A DNA stretch of 57,917 nucleotides from Bigelowiella natans CCMP2755 (taxonomy: Eukaryota > Cercozoa > Chlorarachniophyceae): the NCBI GenBank assembly GCA_000320545.1, contig ADNK01000127.1, forward strand, positions 1 to 57,917. The letters are read 5' to 3'. The notes beneath the pieces were generated by a model. That model was not told the origin of the DNA, made no database searches, and worked only from the letters and a program-made list of their open reading frames with translations. This document shows, in pieces, positions 51,352-57,917 of this stretch (its first letter is position 1; each line of letters starts with the position of its first letter). The position numbers and the translations under genes were made by a program.

Positions 51352-53016
51352 TTAATCACTATCAGGTTCTTCGTCATCAACTAATTCTTGTAATACTTTG
51401 ATGAGTTGTGATGCTGTTAATACCTCGTCAAAAAATCTATACTTTTCATTCTGCTTCTTCTTCCTAAGTAGATTTATGGCAGTTTTCGCTTCAGGTAAAA
51501 CCGAGTCATCGTCTTTGACATAATTTTCAACCTTTAGCAGATTGCTTTCAATCGTATTTCTTTGCTTCCTTTCCTTTTTTCCAAAGGAATCAACCTCTGC
51601 TTGTATCACCTTTTTGACACCATTTTTATCAATTCTTTTACCATCATAAGTGAATTTGTTTTTAGGGTTCAAACTGTTGAAATTCTTATTTATCTCCTTT
51701 TGAACTTGCTTCATATATTTTAGAGTTAAATTACCATTACTTTTTTTACTTTCAACATCGTTAAGAATAAGACTTACCTTCTTTTGAGTATCTGTTTCTG
51801 TGTCGGTCTTCTTCAAGGAAGCACGAAGGTTGTTGATAAATGTCCCTATTCTTACATTCTTGTTGAAGACCTTTATCATAGTATTTTTAGGAATCTTGTC
51901 AAGTTTGTATTTGTTATTGTCTAATAAATCCTTTCTTACATCTGTCTTCACTTCATCTAAGTTATTGCTACCAGTAAATGCTGTGTTGATTGCTTTTTGG
52001 TAATCATCTACAATTTTTTTATCTCCTTGCCTATTACTTGTAGCACTTGACCTTAATTCTTTCGCAACACTATCAATTTCTTTATCTCTGACAGATTTAT
52101 CCACCTCTGCTCCTAAACTTGCTTCTATTGTATTTGTCAAATCTATTGTAGGGATGCTTACATTATACTTGCTCTTTAAATCATTGTAAAGGTCTCTTCC
52201 TGCCTGTGGGGTTTTAGGAGCATTCAACATCTTGCTACTTCCTTCAATGACGATTTTCAGTTCCTCGTCAGACTTATTTTTATTGCCTAATATGATAACA
52301 CTTAAGTTTAATATCTTGAAGAAGACCATTAACTTTGATTTAGAAAAACTCTTAGCAGTCACTCTAAGTTGTTTGCCCCCAACATTACGAGTGAATGTTT
52401 TGTTTCCTTCAAAATGATACTTCATCACTGATGCGATAAATTTAGCACATTTAACAACATCATCTTTTTTAATCGTGTTGTATTCCTTTTTTAATTGGGA
52501 ATAAGCATTTCGTAAGTAGGTTAGTTTTATCTCACTATAATCACCTTCCTCAAATAAATCAACGACTTGGTCAAGCATCTTTACATAAACACTCTCGCCT
52601 TTGAAGATGCTTTCCTTTTCAGTAGCAGGTTTCTCTTCATCTTCTTTCACCACAGATAAACCCTGTTTAAGAGCATCTCTTTCAGCAAAGAACTGCCTCT
52701 TGTTGTCAAGCATATTTTTGAAAATGTTGTTGTAGTACCTACCTGAACCGCTTTTAGTAGTAGCATAAGCACTATTGCTATCAATAGGCATCGCCGAATG
52801 GAGAGATTGGATGTGTAATCTGTTGAATGCTCCTGTTGGTGTATCCGGAGGAAGGATATTGGGTAGTGATTTACCATTTATATATTCATTCATTTTCTTC
52901 TTATTATAATCAATAGACTGCTTTGCCCTCTGTAAGATGAATCTTCGTGTGTTATCAAAGAAGGGGATTCGTCTTTTCTCGTCGTGTCCTTTTATCATAG
53001 CATTATTTTTTTTCAT
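51352..53016 (-). CDS. Large Lys-rich virion-block protein of unknown function
   Basis: A 554-residue protein rich in Lys, Asp and Asn, mostly helical. It begins MKKNNAMIKGHDEKRRIPFF and ends with an acidic DDEEPDSD tail. I see no enzyme motif. It lies between the packaging ATPase and the protease, inside the morphogenesis block, and has TCTAAAC (53028-53034) 11 nt before the ATG, so it is probably a virion component or a scaffold-like protein. The protease next door may process it; no clear cleavage site is evident. Confidence 0.6.
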   Translation of the reverse strand: MKKNNAMIKGHDEKRRIPFFDNTRRFILQRAKQSIDYNKKKMNEYINGKSLPNILPPDTPTGAFNRLHIQSLHSAMPIDSNSAYATTKSGSGRYYNNIFKNMLDNKRQFFAERDALKQGLSVVKEDEEKPATEKESIFKGESVYVKMLDQVVDLFEEGDYSEIKLTYLRNAYSQLKKEYNTIKKDDVVKCAKFIASVMKYHFEGNKTFTRNVGGKQLRVTAKSFSKSKLMVFFKILNLSVIILGNKNKSDEELKIVIEGSSKMLNAPKTPQAGRDLYNDLKSKYNVSIPTIDLTNTIEASLGAEVDKSVRDKEIDSVAKELRSSATSNRQGDKKIVDDYQKAINTAFTGSNNLDEVKTDVRKDLLDNNKYKLDKIPKNTMIKVFNKNVRIGTFINNLRASLKKTDTETDTQKKVSLILNDVESKKSNGNLTLKYMKQVQKEINKNFNSLNPKNKFTYDGKRIDKNGVKKVIQAEVDSFGKKERKQRNTIESNLLKVENYVKDDDSVLPEAKTAINLLRKKKQNEKYRFFDEVLTASQLIKVLQELVDDEEPDSD

Positions 53017-53027
53017 ATATATATATG

Positions 53028-53034
53028 TTTAGAT
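53028..53034 (-). promoter_or_regulatory. Late-type TCTAAAC promoter motif
   Basis: AATTATCTAAAC lies 11 nt before the ATG at 53016. Confidence 0.6.
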
Positions 53035-53036
53035 AA

Positions 53037-53600
53037 TTATTTATTTAAAATTTCATTTGTATATAAAACACTCAATTCTAATGAATTGATACAGGTTTTA
53101 TTTTTTATATGTTTTAAAATCCTATCAAACTCTTTGAGGTTGTATTTTGAAAAAGCGAACCTTAAGAGAACCCATCTTCCGCAGGTAGCATTGCTTTTAT
53201 CGGTCCTGTTTTGGTATATTTTCTTATTAAATATAGGTTTGTATCCGCCTTTCTTAATGAGGTTTAACAACACATCAGGCGAGATGTTCATTTGGGAGTT
53301 TAGGTGCTTGTTGATATTCTTAAAAGGAAATCCATAACTATCAAAAATTTCTATCGTGTGCTGTTTCCGTATTAAACCCAACCAGTGTCCTGAATTCTCC
53401 TCATTCAACCACAACAAGACACCGATATTACCATTGAATAGTTGGTCGGCAAATCGCAATTTCGGTAAGTCGGCAGATGTAGTTATTCTGATATTAGGGT
53501 GAGCATTTGTTAAATCATAATTGGAAAGAGGGTATGATTTTAGACTGCTGACAAGATTATCTAAACTTTTATGGAAATCTACATTCTTACATAAATTCAT
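53037..53600 (-). CDS. Adenain/Ulp1-like cysteine protease (capsid maturation)
   Basis: A 187-residue protein with the C5/C48-type catalytic order: His72 in SGHWLGLI, Asp87 in IEIFDSYG, Gln130 in IYQNRTDKSNATCG, and Cys140 with the following GRW. All four are present. Members of this group in adenoviruses, Polintons and virophages cut capsid precursor proteins. The stop lies 20 nt before the start of the upstream-strand neighbour at 53016, and its ATG is 7 nt from the lipase stop, so protease and lipase are tightly packed. The promoter region has CTCAAATAATATATATAT rather than a near TCTA. Confidence 0.88.
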   Translation of the reverse strand: MNLCKNVDFHKSLDNLVSSLKSYPLSNYDLTNAHPNIRITTSADLPKLRFADQLFNGNIGVLLWLNEENSGHWLGLIRKQHTIEIFDSYGFPFKNINKHLNSQMNISPDVLLNLIKKGGYKPIFNKKIYQNRTDKSNATCGRWVLLRFAFSKYNLKEFDRILKHIKNKTCINSLELSVLYTNEILNK

Positions 53601-53607
53601 ATATATA

Positions 53608-54375
53608 TTATTTGAGATTTATAATTTTAGAGATAATCTTTTTGTATTTACACTTACATTTCTTTTTCTTTTTACATCCGCCTTCTACATAGTCGTTCCG
53701 TAATATCGTTGGGTTTCCATCCTCGTAATTATATAGTTTCCTAAAAGCAGGTTGGTCTAAACTGTGTGCTTTTATCATTGTCGGTGTAGGGTCTACTCTT
53801 CTTTTTATCCAATTAAAGAAACCTCTAACTTGCTCAGGATTGTATTTCAACACCTTCAACCTATCATATCTGTATCCGTTGTTAAGTCTATATAAAAAGT
53901 CTTTGTTTATGTATATTCTCTTCACCTTATCGTTATTCTGTATCTTTATATCTTGGGGTTGAGATGCTCCATTGAAGGTTGTAGCATATTTAATAAAAGG
54001 ATACCTCCTTATAAATTCATTCACTATCGCTCCACCCAAAGAATGACCTGTTATGAAATACAGATATTGATTGGGTTTATATTGCTTTATTATTTCATCC
54101 ATTCTCTTTATATCAGTTTTAAATCTATTACTTGCTTGTAGATTGTTCCAAGCAATCTTGTAATCCGCATACAAATCACCCATACTTGTAGGTACAGTCC
54201 CTCTAATTGTTATCAATATGACTTTTAGTTTCTCATCTATATATACATCAAAAGTATCACTATTATATTTTAATTTTAGGTTTTGGTTTATGTCTGTAGG
54301 TGTTTGTTTATAGGAATTCACAGAACCTATATAGTAATCTTTCTCATCAATAACATCTTTAAATTTTTTCACCAT
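53608..54375 (-). CDS. Class 3 lipase
   Basis: A 255-residue alpha/beta hydrolase. The nucleophile elbow is GHSLGG with Ser112; an oxyanion strand IRGT lies at 57-60; a candidate Asp is in NKDF (159) and a candidate His in KAHSLDQ (204). The C-terminus is very basic with Cys (CKKKKKCKCKYKK). Lipases of this kind are found in Polinton-like viruses of the PgVV type and could open host or virion membranes. The lipase is in the morphogenesis block and has a TTTTCTATATAA motif 13 nt before its ATG. A 17-nt sequence, ATTTCAACACCTTCAAC, inside the gene (53844-53860) is identical to 36333-36349. Confidence 0.85.
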   Translation of the reverse strand: MVKKFKDVIDEKDYYIGSVNSYKQTPTDINQNLKLKYNSDTFDVYIDEKLKVILITIRGTVPTSMGDLYADYKIAWNNLQASNRFKTDIKRMDEIIKQYKPNQYLYFITGHSLGGAIVNEFIRRYPFIKYATTFNGASQPQDIKIQNNDKVKRIYINKDFLYRLNNGYRYDRLKVLKYNPEQVRGFFNWIKRRVDPTPTMIKAHSLDQPAFRKLYNYEDGNPTILRNDYVEGGCKKKKKCKCKYKKIISKIINLK

Positions 54376-54388
54376 ATTAATTATTATA

Positions 54389-54392
54389 TAGA
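54389..54392 (-). promoter_or_regulatory. Late-type TCTA promoter motif (lipase)
   Basis: TTTTCTATATAAT lies 13 nt before the ATG at 54375, in the short space shared with the divergent pVI-like gene. Confidence 0.5.
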
Positions 54393-54416
54393 AAATTTTA
54401 TTGAGAAAAAATAATA

Positions 54417-54421
54417 TCTAA
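54417..54421 (+). promoter_or_regulatory. Late-type TCTAA promoter motif (pVI-like gene)
   Basis: AATATCTAATG lies 14 nt before the ATG at 54436, followed by a TATATATAT run that touches the start codon as in other virion genes. Confidence 0.55.
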
Positions 54422-54435
54422 TGATTTATATATAT

Positions 54436-55146
54436 ATGTCACAGAATGCTGATAAATCAAGAGCATTAGAGTTAGGATTACACTATGCTAAAAACATTAT
54501 GGAAATGGATGACGAAGTTAAACAACTAAAGAATTTAATGGGTACTGGGTTTTGGAAAGACTTTCACAAAGGATTTAAGAAGGGGTTTTCAATACCTATG
54601 AAAGTAGGTAAAAAATTAATACCTGAGATAGCACCTGTCCTGGATGTAGCGAATGAAGTCGTCCAAGCATCTGGAGTAAAACACAAAAAGAAGAAGAAGA
54701 AAAAGATTAATGTGAAGGCACTCATTCAAAAAGTCAAAGGGAAAGGATACCACTATGGAGGTGCTGATAATAAGAAAGAAGGTGGAACAAAAGCACAGGA
54801 AGCAGAACGAGAAAGACTGAACAACATCGCACTTAAATACACAGGCAAATCGCTGGATGAAATCAATGAGGTAGATGTTACAAAAGGAAGGAAAACTAAA
54901 AAATCCAAACCGTCTCGTCGCATAACACCCACCATCATCAGTACAGAAAAGAAAAGGAAAACCAACCGAAGCAACATCATCCAATGTGATAAAGGATTGA
55001 AGATTGTTAAGTCAAGGGTCAAATCCACAAATCCAAACGACAGAAGGAAACGAAGGGGTGCTTTGATTAAAAAATTGATGAAAGATAAGGGACTAAAGTT
55101 TATTGAAGCATCACAATACATCAAAAAAAACAATTTAAAATATTAA
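54436..55146 (+). CDS. Adenovirus pVI-like minor virion protein
   Basis: A 236-residue, strongly basic protein; I chose MSQNADKS at 54436 over the ATG at 54421 because the latter falls within the promoter motif. An amphipathic helix (GFWKDFHKGFKKGFSIPMKV, residues about 38-57) recalls the membrane-active segment of adenovirus pVI and its Polinton-like virus counterparts. Gly-Gly sites in KGYHYGGAD are candidates for protease cutting. The remainder is Lys/Arg-rich (KKKKKKKIN, GRKTKKSKPSRR), which would bind DNA. It likely helps the capsid pass the membrane or links capsid to genome. It is the first of three plus-strand virion genes ending with the major capsid protein. Confidence 0.65.
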   Translation: MSQNADKSRALELGLHYAKNIMEMDDEVKQLKNLMGTGFWKDFHKGFKKGFSIPMKVGKKLIPEIAPVLDVANEVVQASGVKHKKKKKKKINVKALIQKVKGKGYHYGGADNKKEGGTKAQEAERERLNNIALKYTGKSLDEINEVDVTKGRKTKKSKPSRRITPTIISTEKKRKTNRSNIIQCDKGLKIVKSRVKSTNPNDRRKRRGALIKKLMKDKGLKFIEASQYIKKNNLKY

Positions 55147-55154
55147 AAAAATTA

Positions 55155-55160
55155 TCTAAA
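55155..55160 (+). promoter_or_regulatory. Late-type TCTAAA promoter motif (minor capsid)
   Basis: AATTATCTAAATTTT lies 11 nt before the ATG at 55172. Confidence 0.55.
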
Positions 55161-55171
55161 TTTTATTAATA

Positions 55172-56461
55172 ATGAATAGTTATATATTTGCTATGAATAA
55201 TTTTAACAAAGAGCATCAAGACCACCTTTATTACAATTTAGATATTGTGAATAACGAGACCATAGACAGCAATAAGGATAATCCTGTGGTGAGTTATACA
55301 GACACATTATCAAAGGCATTATTAGACGATGTCAGCAGTTGGTATTTCTCCATCATTCGGTTTCAATTAAATGGTGTAGGTAGAGAAATCCCTATATTCA
55401 TACCTGAAATTGAGCGAGACCAGACCGATGCGAATAAGACCATTTACAAGATAACTCTGTTCTACCACTTTATTCAAAATGGAATACATCACAAAAAGTC
55501 TCAGACCGAAACTGTCTATTTTGAAACCCAGAACAAAAACACCAGTCCACCCACAACTGTAGGGAAGCAGATGGACTTATCTACAAATTATTACTATGTC
55601 TCTACCTATAGTCATATAGCACACTTGATAAACAAAACTCTTAAACGATGTCACGACAACCTGATTGCTAAATGTAAAGCAGAAGTCCCAGGTCTTCTTC
55701 CTGATGAAATAACACATTTAGACAATCTCAAAGCACCTATACTTTATTATGAGGAGAGTTCGCAGTTATTTAAACTTTATTTAGACAAGGATGTACACGG
55801 AAAGAAAAACAACAGGTTCAACAATACCATTTTTGATGTGAAAGGTAGATTGTTTTTTAACAGCAATCTCTTTTTACTGTTTAGCAATTTTCATCACAAC
55901 TATATAGGAGGCGACCTTAAAAACACTATAGAATATAACAGAGGCACGATTACTGATATAGTAGAAAATATATCTATACCAGGATGTGCCTACGATATTC
56001 TACCAATTGAGGATGATTTAGACATTCATTCACTCACCAAAGGAAATAAAACATATAGTATTTTATCCCAAGACTATGAGAGTGTGAGCAGTTTATGGTG
56101 TCCAGTCAGTGCGATTGTATTTACTACCAATATCATTCCCATTGAGAGTGAAATCACAGGAACACCTTTAGAATTCGTAGACAAACAGCAAGTAAGCGAT
56201 AGTAGACAAGATACCTCCCAAAAGGTTATTAGTGATATGACAGTAGGTATTAGTAGTGCCGATGATTACAGCGGAACGATTACCTATGTCCCAAGCGGTG
56301 AATACAGATATATTAACTTTACCTCTGCGAACATCCCCTTGAAAAGTATACAGATTTCGGCATTTTGGAAGCATCGGTTGACAGGTGATTTAGTCCCTAT
56401 ACGAATGCCTAACAAAAGTAGCATCCATCTAAAACTAATGTTTCAAAGAAAGCAAAAATAG
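55172..56461 (+). CDS. Minor capsid (penton) protein
   Basis: A 429-residue protein directly upstream of the major capsid gene, the usual place in Polinton-like viruses. The sequence WYFSIIRFQLNGVGREIPIF near residues 58-77, and the many beta strands after it, fit the minor capsid family, whose C-terminal part has a single jelly-roll fold that forms the pentons. The ATG at 55172 is supported by the TCTAAA motif; a second ATG eight codons in is possible. No signal or membrane segment is seen. Confidence 0.75.
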   Translation: MNSYIFAMNNFNKEHQDHLYYNLDIVNNETIDSNKDNPVVSYTDTLSKALLDDVSSWYFSIIRFQLNGVGREIPIFIPEIERDQTDANKTIYKITLFYHFIQNGIHHKKSQTETVYFETQNKNTSPPTTVGKQMDLSTNYYYVSTYSHIAHLINKTLKRCHDNLIAKCKAEVPGLLPDEITHLDNLKAPILYYEESSQLFKLYLDKDVHGKKNNRFNNTIFDVKGRLFFNSNLFLLFSNFHHNYIGGDLKNTIEYNRGTITDIVENISIPGCAYDILPIEDDLDIHSLTKGNKTYSILSQDYESVSSLWCPVSAIVFTTNIIPIESEITGTPLEFVDKQQVSDSRQDTSQKVISDMTVGISSADDYSGTITYVPSGEYRYINFTSANIPLKSIQISAFWKHRLTGDLVPIRMPNKSSIHLKLMFQRKQK

Positions 56462-56491
56462 TTTAAATTTTTTTTCTCGGTGTAATTATAT

Positions 56492-57917
56492 ATGAATTTA
56501 AGTAAGAAAGCAGTTTATGATGCTAGAACAGTTCAGTTACCACCTGAATACAAAATCTCTAAGAGTTCTATGTCAGTCAATAACAAACAGATTAAATCCT
56601 TATCCGCAAGTGCGAGTAATCAAAACTATAACATTACCATACCTTCTTTGAATGTCTTCGTTGACCGAAAGATAAACTGGACTAGCGAGGTCACCCTTTT
56701 AGTCACCTTAAATAGAGGTGATTTTAATACTAATGCTGATTTTGGTGCTGGTGGAAACCCTGCTGCCGGTGCTAAAATCGCAACCTTAAGTGAAATCTTA
56801 TCCTTAAACAACTTCCCTTTACACAGAATGGTTTCCACAATGAGTTTACAAATCAACGATACAGTATCCACAACCAATTTAGACCAATCCATAAACGAGC
56901 AATTGCTTCTAATGACTACTGACCCAAAATATGACAGTAGCAGTGCGATTTGCCCTTCCTATTTATCACCTTATGGAAAATATAGCGAAGGCAAAGGGGC
57001 ATTCAATAATAGTATTACTGGGTTTTTTGACGGCGATAAATTCTACCACAAGAATGGAGCACATTTTGATGTGAACTTTGTAGATGAAAATGGCGATGTT
57101 TTAGCGGACAACTTTAATGGAAATGTGACCATAGGTGGTATTGCTTATCCATATGTAGATGGCGAACCAGTCGCAAGAGCAGTTGGAAATGCTGTCCAAG
57201 CAGAATATAAATTTTACCTAAAATTTACATCCAAAGAGAAACTTATGATTAGTCCGTTATGCTATGTTCCTGAGAATTATCATAGTGTAGGTTTATACGG
57301 TGTTAACAATGCTACCCTCCAAATCAATTTTAAAGACCCAAGTAGAGCAGTCTGCTACGATGGAAACAGAATCGGCACTCAAGCAGGTGATGTAACATGT
57401 AGAGCAGAATTCGTTACATTAGCGAATAAACCAGGACCATTTTTACAAAGTTATATAGATGTTGTGTATTTAACTCCTGCTTTAGACCTCAAAGTCAGTC
57501 CTGAAAATATTGTCCCATATATGGAGTTCCCTACATACAGAACTATTGATAGTAATGGTTTTCCTCAAGGGATAAACAACAGTAAAACCATATTATCATC
57601 CACCATAACATTACCAAGTATCCCTGATAGTTTAATTATTGCTGTTAAGAAAACAACATATGATGCGACCGAAAACGAATTCTATTTTCCCATCACAAAT
57701 TTAAACATTACCTTTGATAACAGAAGCGGTCTTTTAAACACAATGCCTGTGGATAAATTATACAAGATGAGTTATGATAATGGATTAGAAATTGATTTCC
57801 ACACCTATATTGGAAGCAGTAGAAGTAAAGGCAGAAAAATCCACACCAGTGGTGGTTTTGTCATTGCTAAAATGGGTAAAGATATTGAATTAAACCCTTC
57901 TCAAGCACCAGGTGTGA
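56492..57917 (+). CDS. Major capsid protein, double jelly-roll (3' end missing)
   Basis: The frame starts at 56492 after an AATTATAT run and is open to the window end, 475 codons so far. It begins MNLSKKAVYDARTVQLPPEY and has the composition and beta-strand pattern of Polinton-like virus major capsid proteins: a short N-terminal arm, then strands such as NITIPSLNVFVDRKINWTSE, a GDVTCRAEFVTLANKPGPF core and a later FPITNLNITFDNRSGLL strand near the second jelly roll. It would form the hexons of the capsid. No TCTA motif is seen; the upstream sequence reads TTTCTCGGTGTAAT. The protein is probably close to complete. Confidence 0.88.
   Translation, partial: MNLSKKAVYDARTVQLPPEYKISKSSMSVNNKQIKSLSASASNQNYNITIPSLNVFVDRKINWTSEVTLLVTLNRGDFNTNADFGAGGNPAAGAKIATLSEILSLNNFPLHRMVSTMSLQINDTVSTTNLDQSINEQLLLMTTDPKYDSSSAICPSYLSPYGKYSEGKGAFNNSITGFFDGDKFYHKNGAHFDVNFVDENGDVLADNFNGNVTIGGIAYPYVDGEPVARAVGNAVQAEYKFYLKFTSKEKLMISPLCYVPENYHSVGLYGVNNATLQINFKDPSRAVCYDGNRIGTQAGDVTCRAEFVTLANKPGPFLQSYIDVVYLTPALDLKVSPENIVPYMEFPTYRTIDSNGFPQGINNSKTILSSTITLPSIPDSLIIAVKKTTYDATENEFYFPITNLNITFDNRSGLLNTMPVDKLYKMSYDNGLEIDFHTYIGSSRSKGRKIHTSGGFVIAKMGKDIELNPSQAPGV

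Larger units (their letters stand above)
32100..57917. mobile_element. Integrated Polinton-like virus (left end and most of the genome)
   Basis: At least 25.8 kb carries the hallmark genes of small dsDNA viruses of the Polinton-like/virophage group: major and minor capsid proteins, A32-type packaging ATPase, adenain-like protease, SF3 helicase and a small DNA polymerase, plus a lipase and fibre-like proteins. A lipase next to the morphogenesis genes is known from Polinton-like viruses related to the Phaeocystis PgVV type. Genes are tightly packed on both strands. Capsid, helicase, ATPase and protease frames are all open, so the copy may be recent or functional. No integrase is seen, and the right end is outside the window. 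The left edge is approximate. Confidence 0.88.

Overview
The window joins two kinds of DNA. Positions 1 to about 31,500 are nuclear DNA of a unicellular eukaryote, most likely an alga or other protist. The genes have many short introns with GT-AG ends and are packed with long microsatellites (CT, CA, TA and trinucleotide runs). I cannot name the lineage from sequence alone. From about 32,100 to the window end the DNA is AT-rich, free of microsatellites and densely coding, and carries the gene set of an integrated Polinton-like virus (PLV). Its right end lies outside the window.

Host part, left to right: an RCC1-repeat gene (minus, about 190-4163); a possible F-box gene (plus, 5431-6816); a large surface protein with signal peptide, NHL propeller, Cys-rich stem and several membrane spans (minus, 7541-13184); a small Cys-rich secreted or membrane protein (plus, 13724-14396); an ABITRAM/Simiate homologue (plus, 15413-16069); a second NHL-repeat gene (minus, about 16905-25774); and two tandem aldo-keto reductase genes with a third, broken N-terminus between them (plus, 26836-31493).

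Viral part: a 226-aa-frame ORF between direct-repeat clusters; a small ORF; an unusual spliced gene joining a helical N-terminal domain, an active-looking protein kinase, a coiled coil and six Kelch repeats; a nuclease-like ORF; a nucleotidyltransferase-like protein; a fibre cluster; a minimal family B DNA polymerase; an SF3 (D5-like) helicase; two unknown proteins either side of a 30-nt-repeat region; a membrane protein; an HNH nuclease; then the morphogenesis block: A32-type packaging ATPase, a 554-aa unknown protein, Ulp1/adenain-like protease, lipase, a pVI-like protein, minor capsid (penton) protein and major capsid protein (cut by the window end). Together these cover DNA replication, packaging, capsid maturation and probably host attachment and membrane passage. 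No integrase is visible in the window.

Two promoter-like motifs divide the viral genes. TATTTAAAGA lies 22-29 nt before six ORFs, mainly replication and nuclease genes. TCTA in AT-rich DNA lies about 9-17 nt before nine ORFs, mainly virion genes. Two viral genes contain short spliceosomal-type introns. The most unusual item is the kinase-Kelch gene: its layout recalls the necroptosis effector MLKL, it is compositionally unlike its neighbours, and it sits inside a virus. Its proposed role in cell death or defence is inference.
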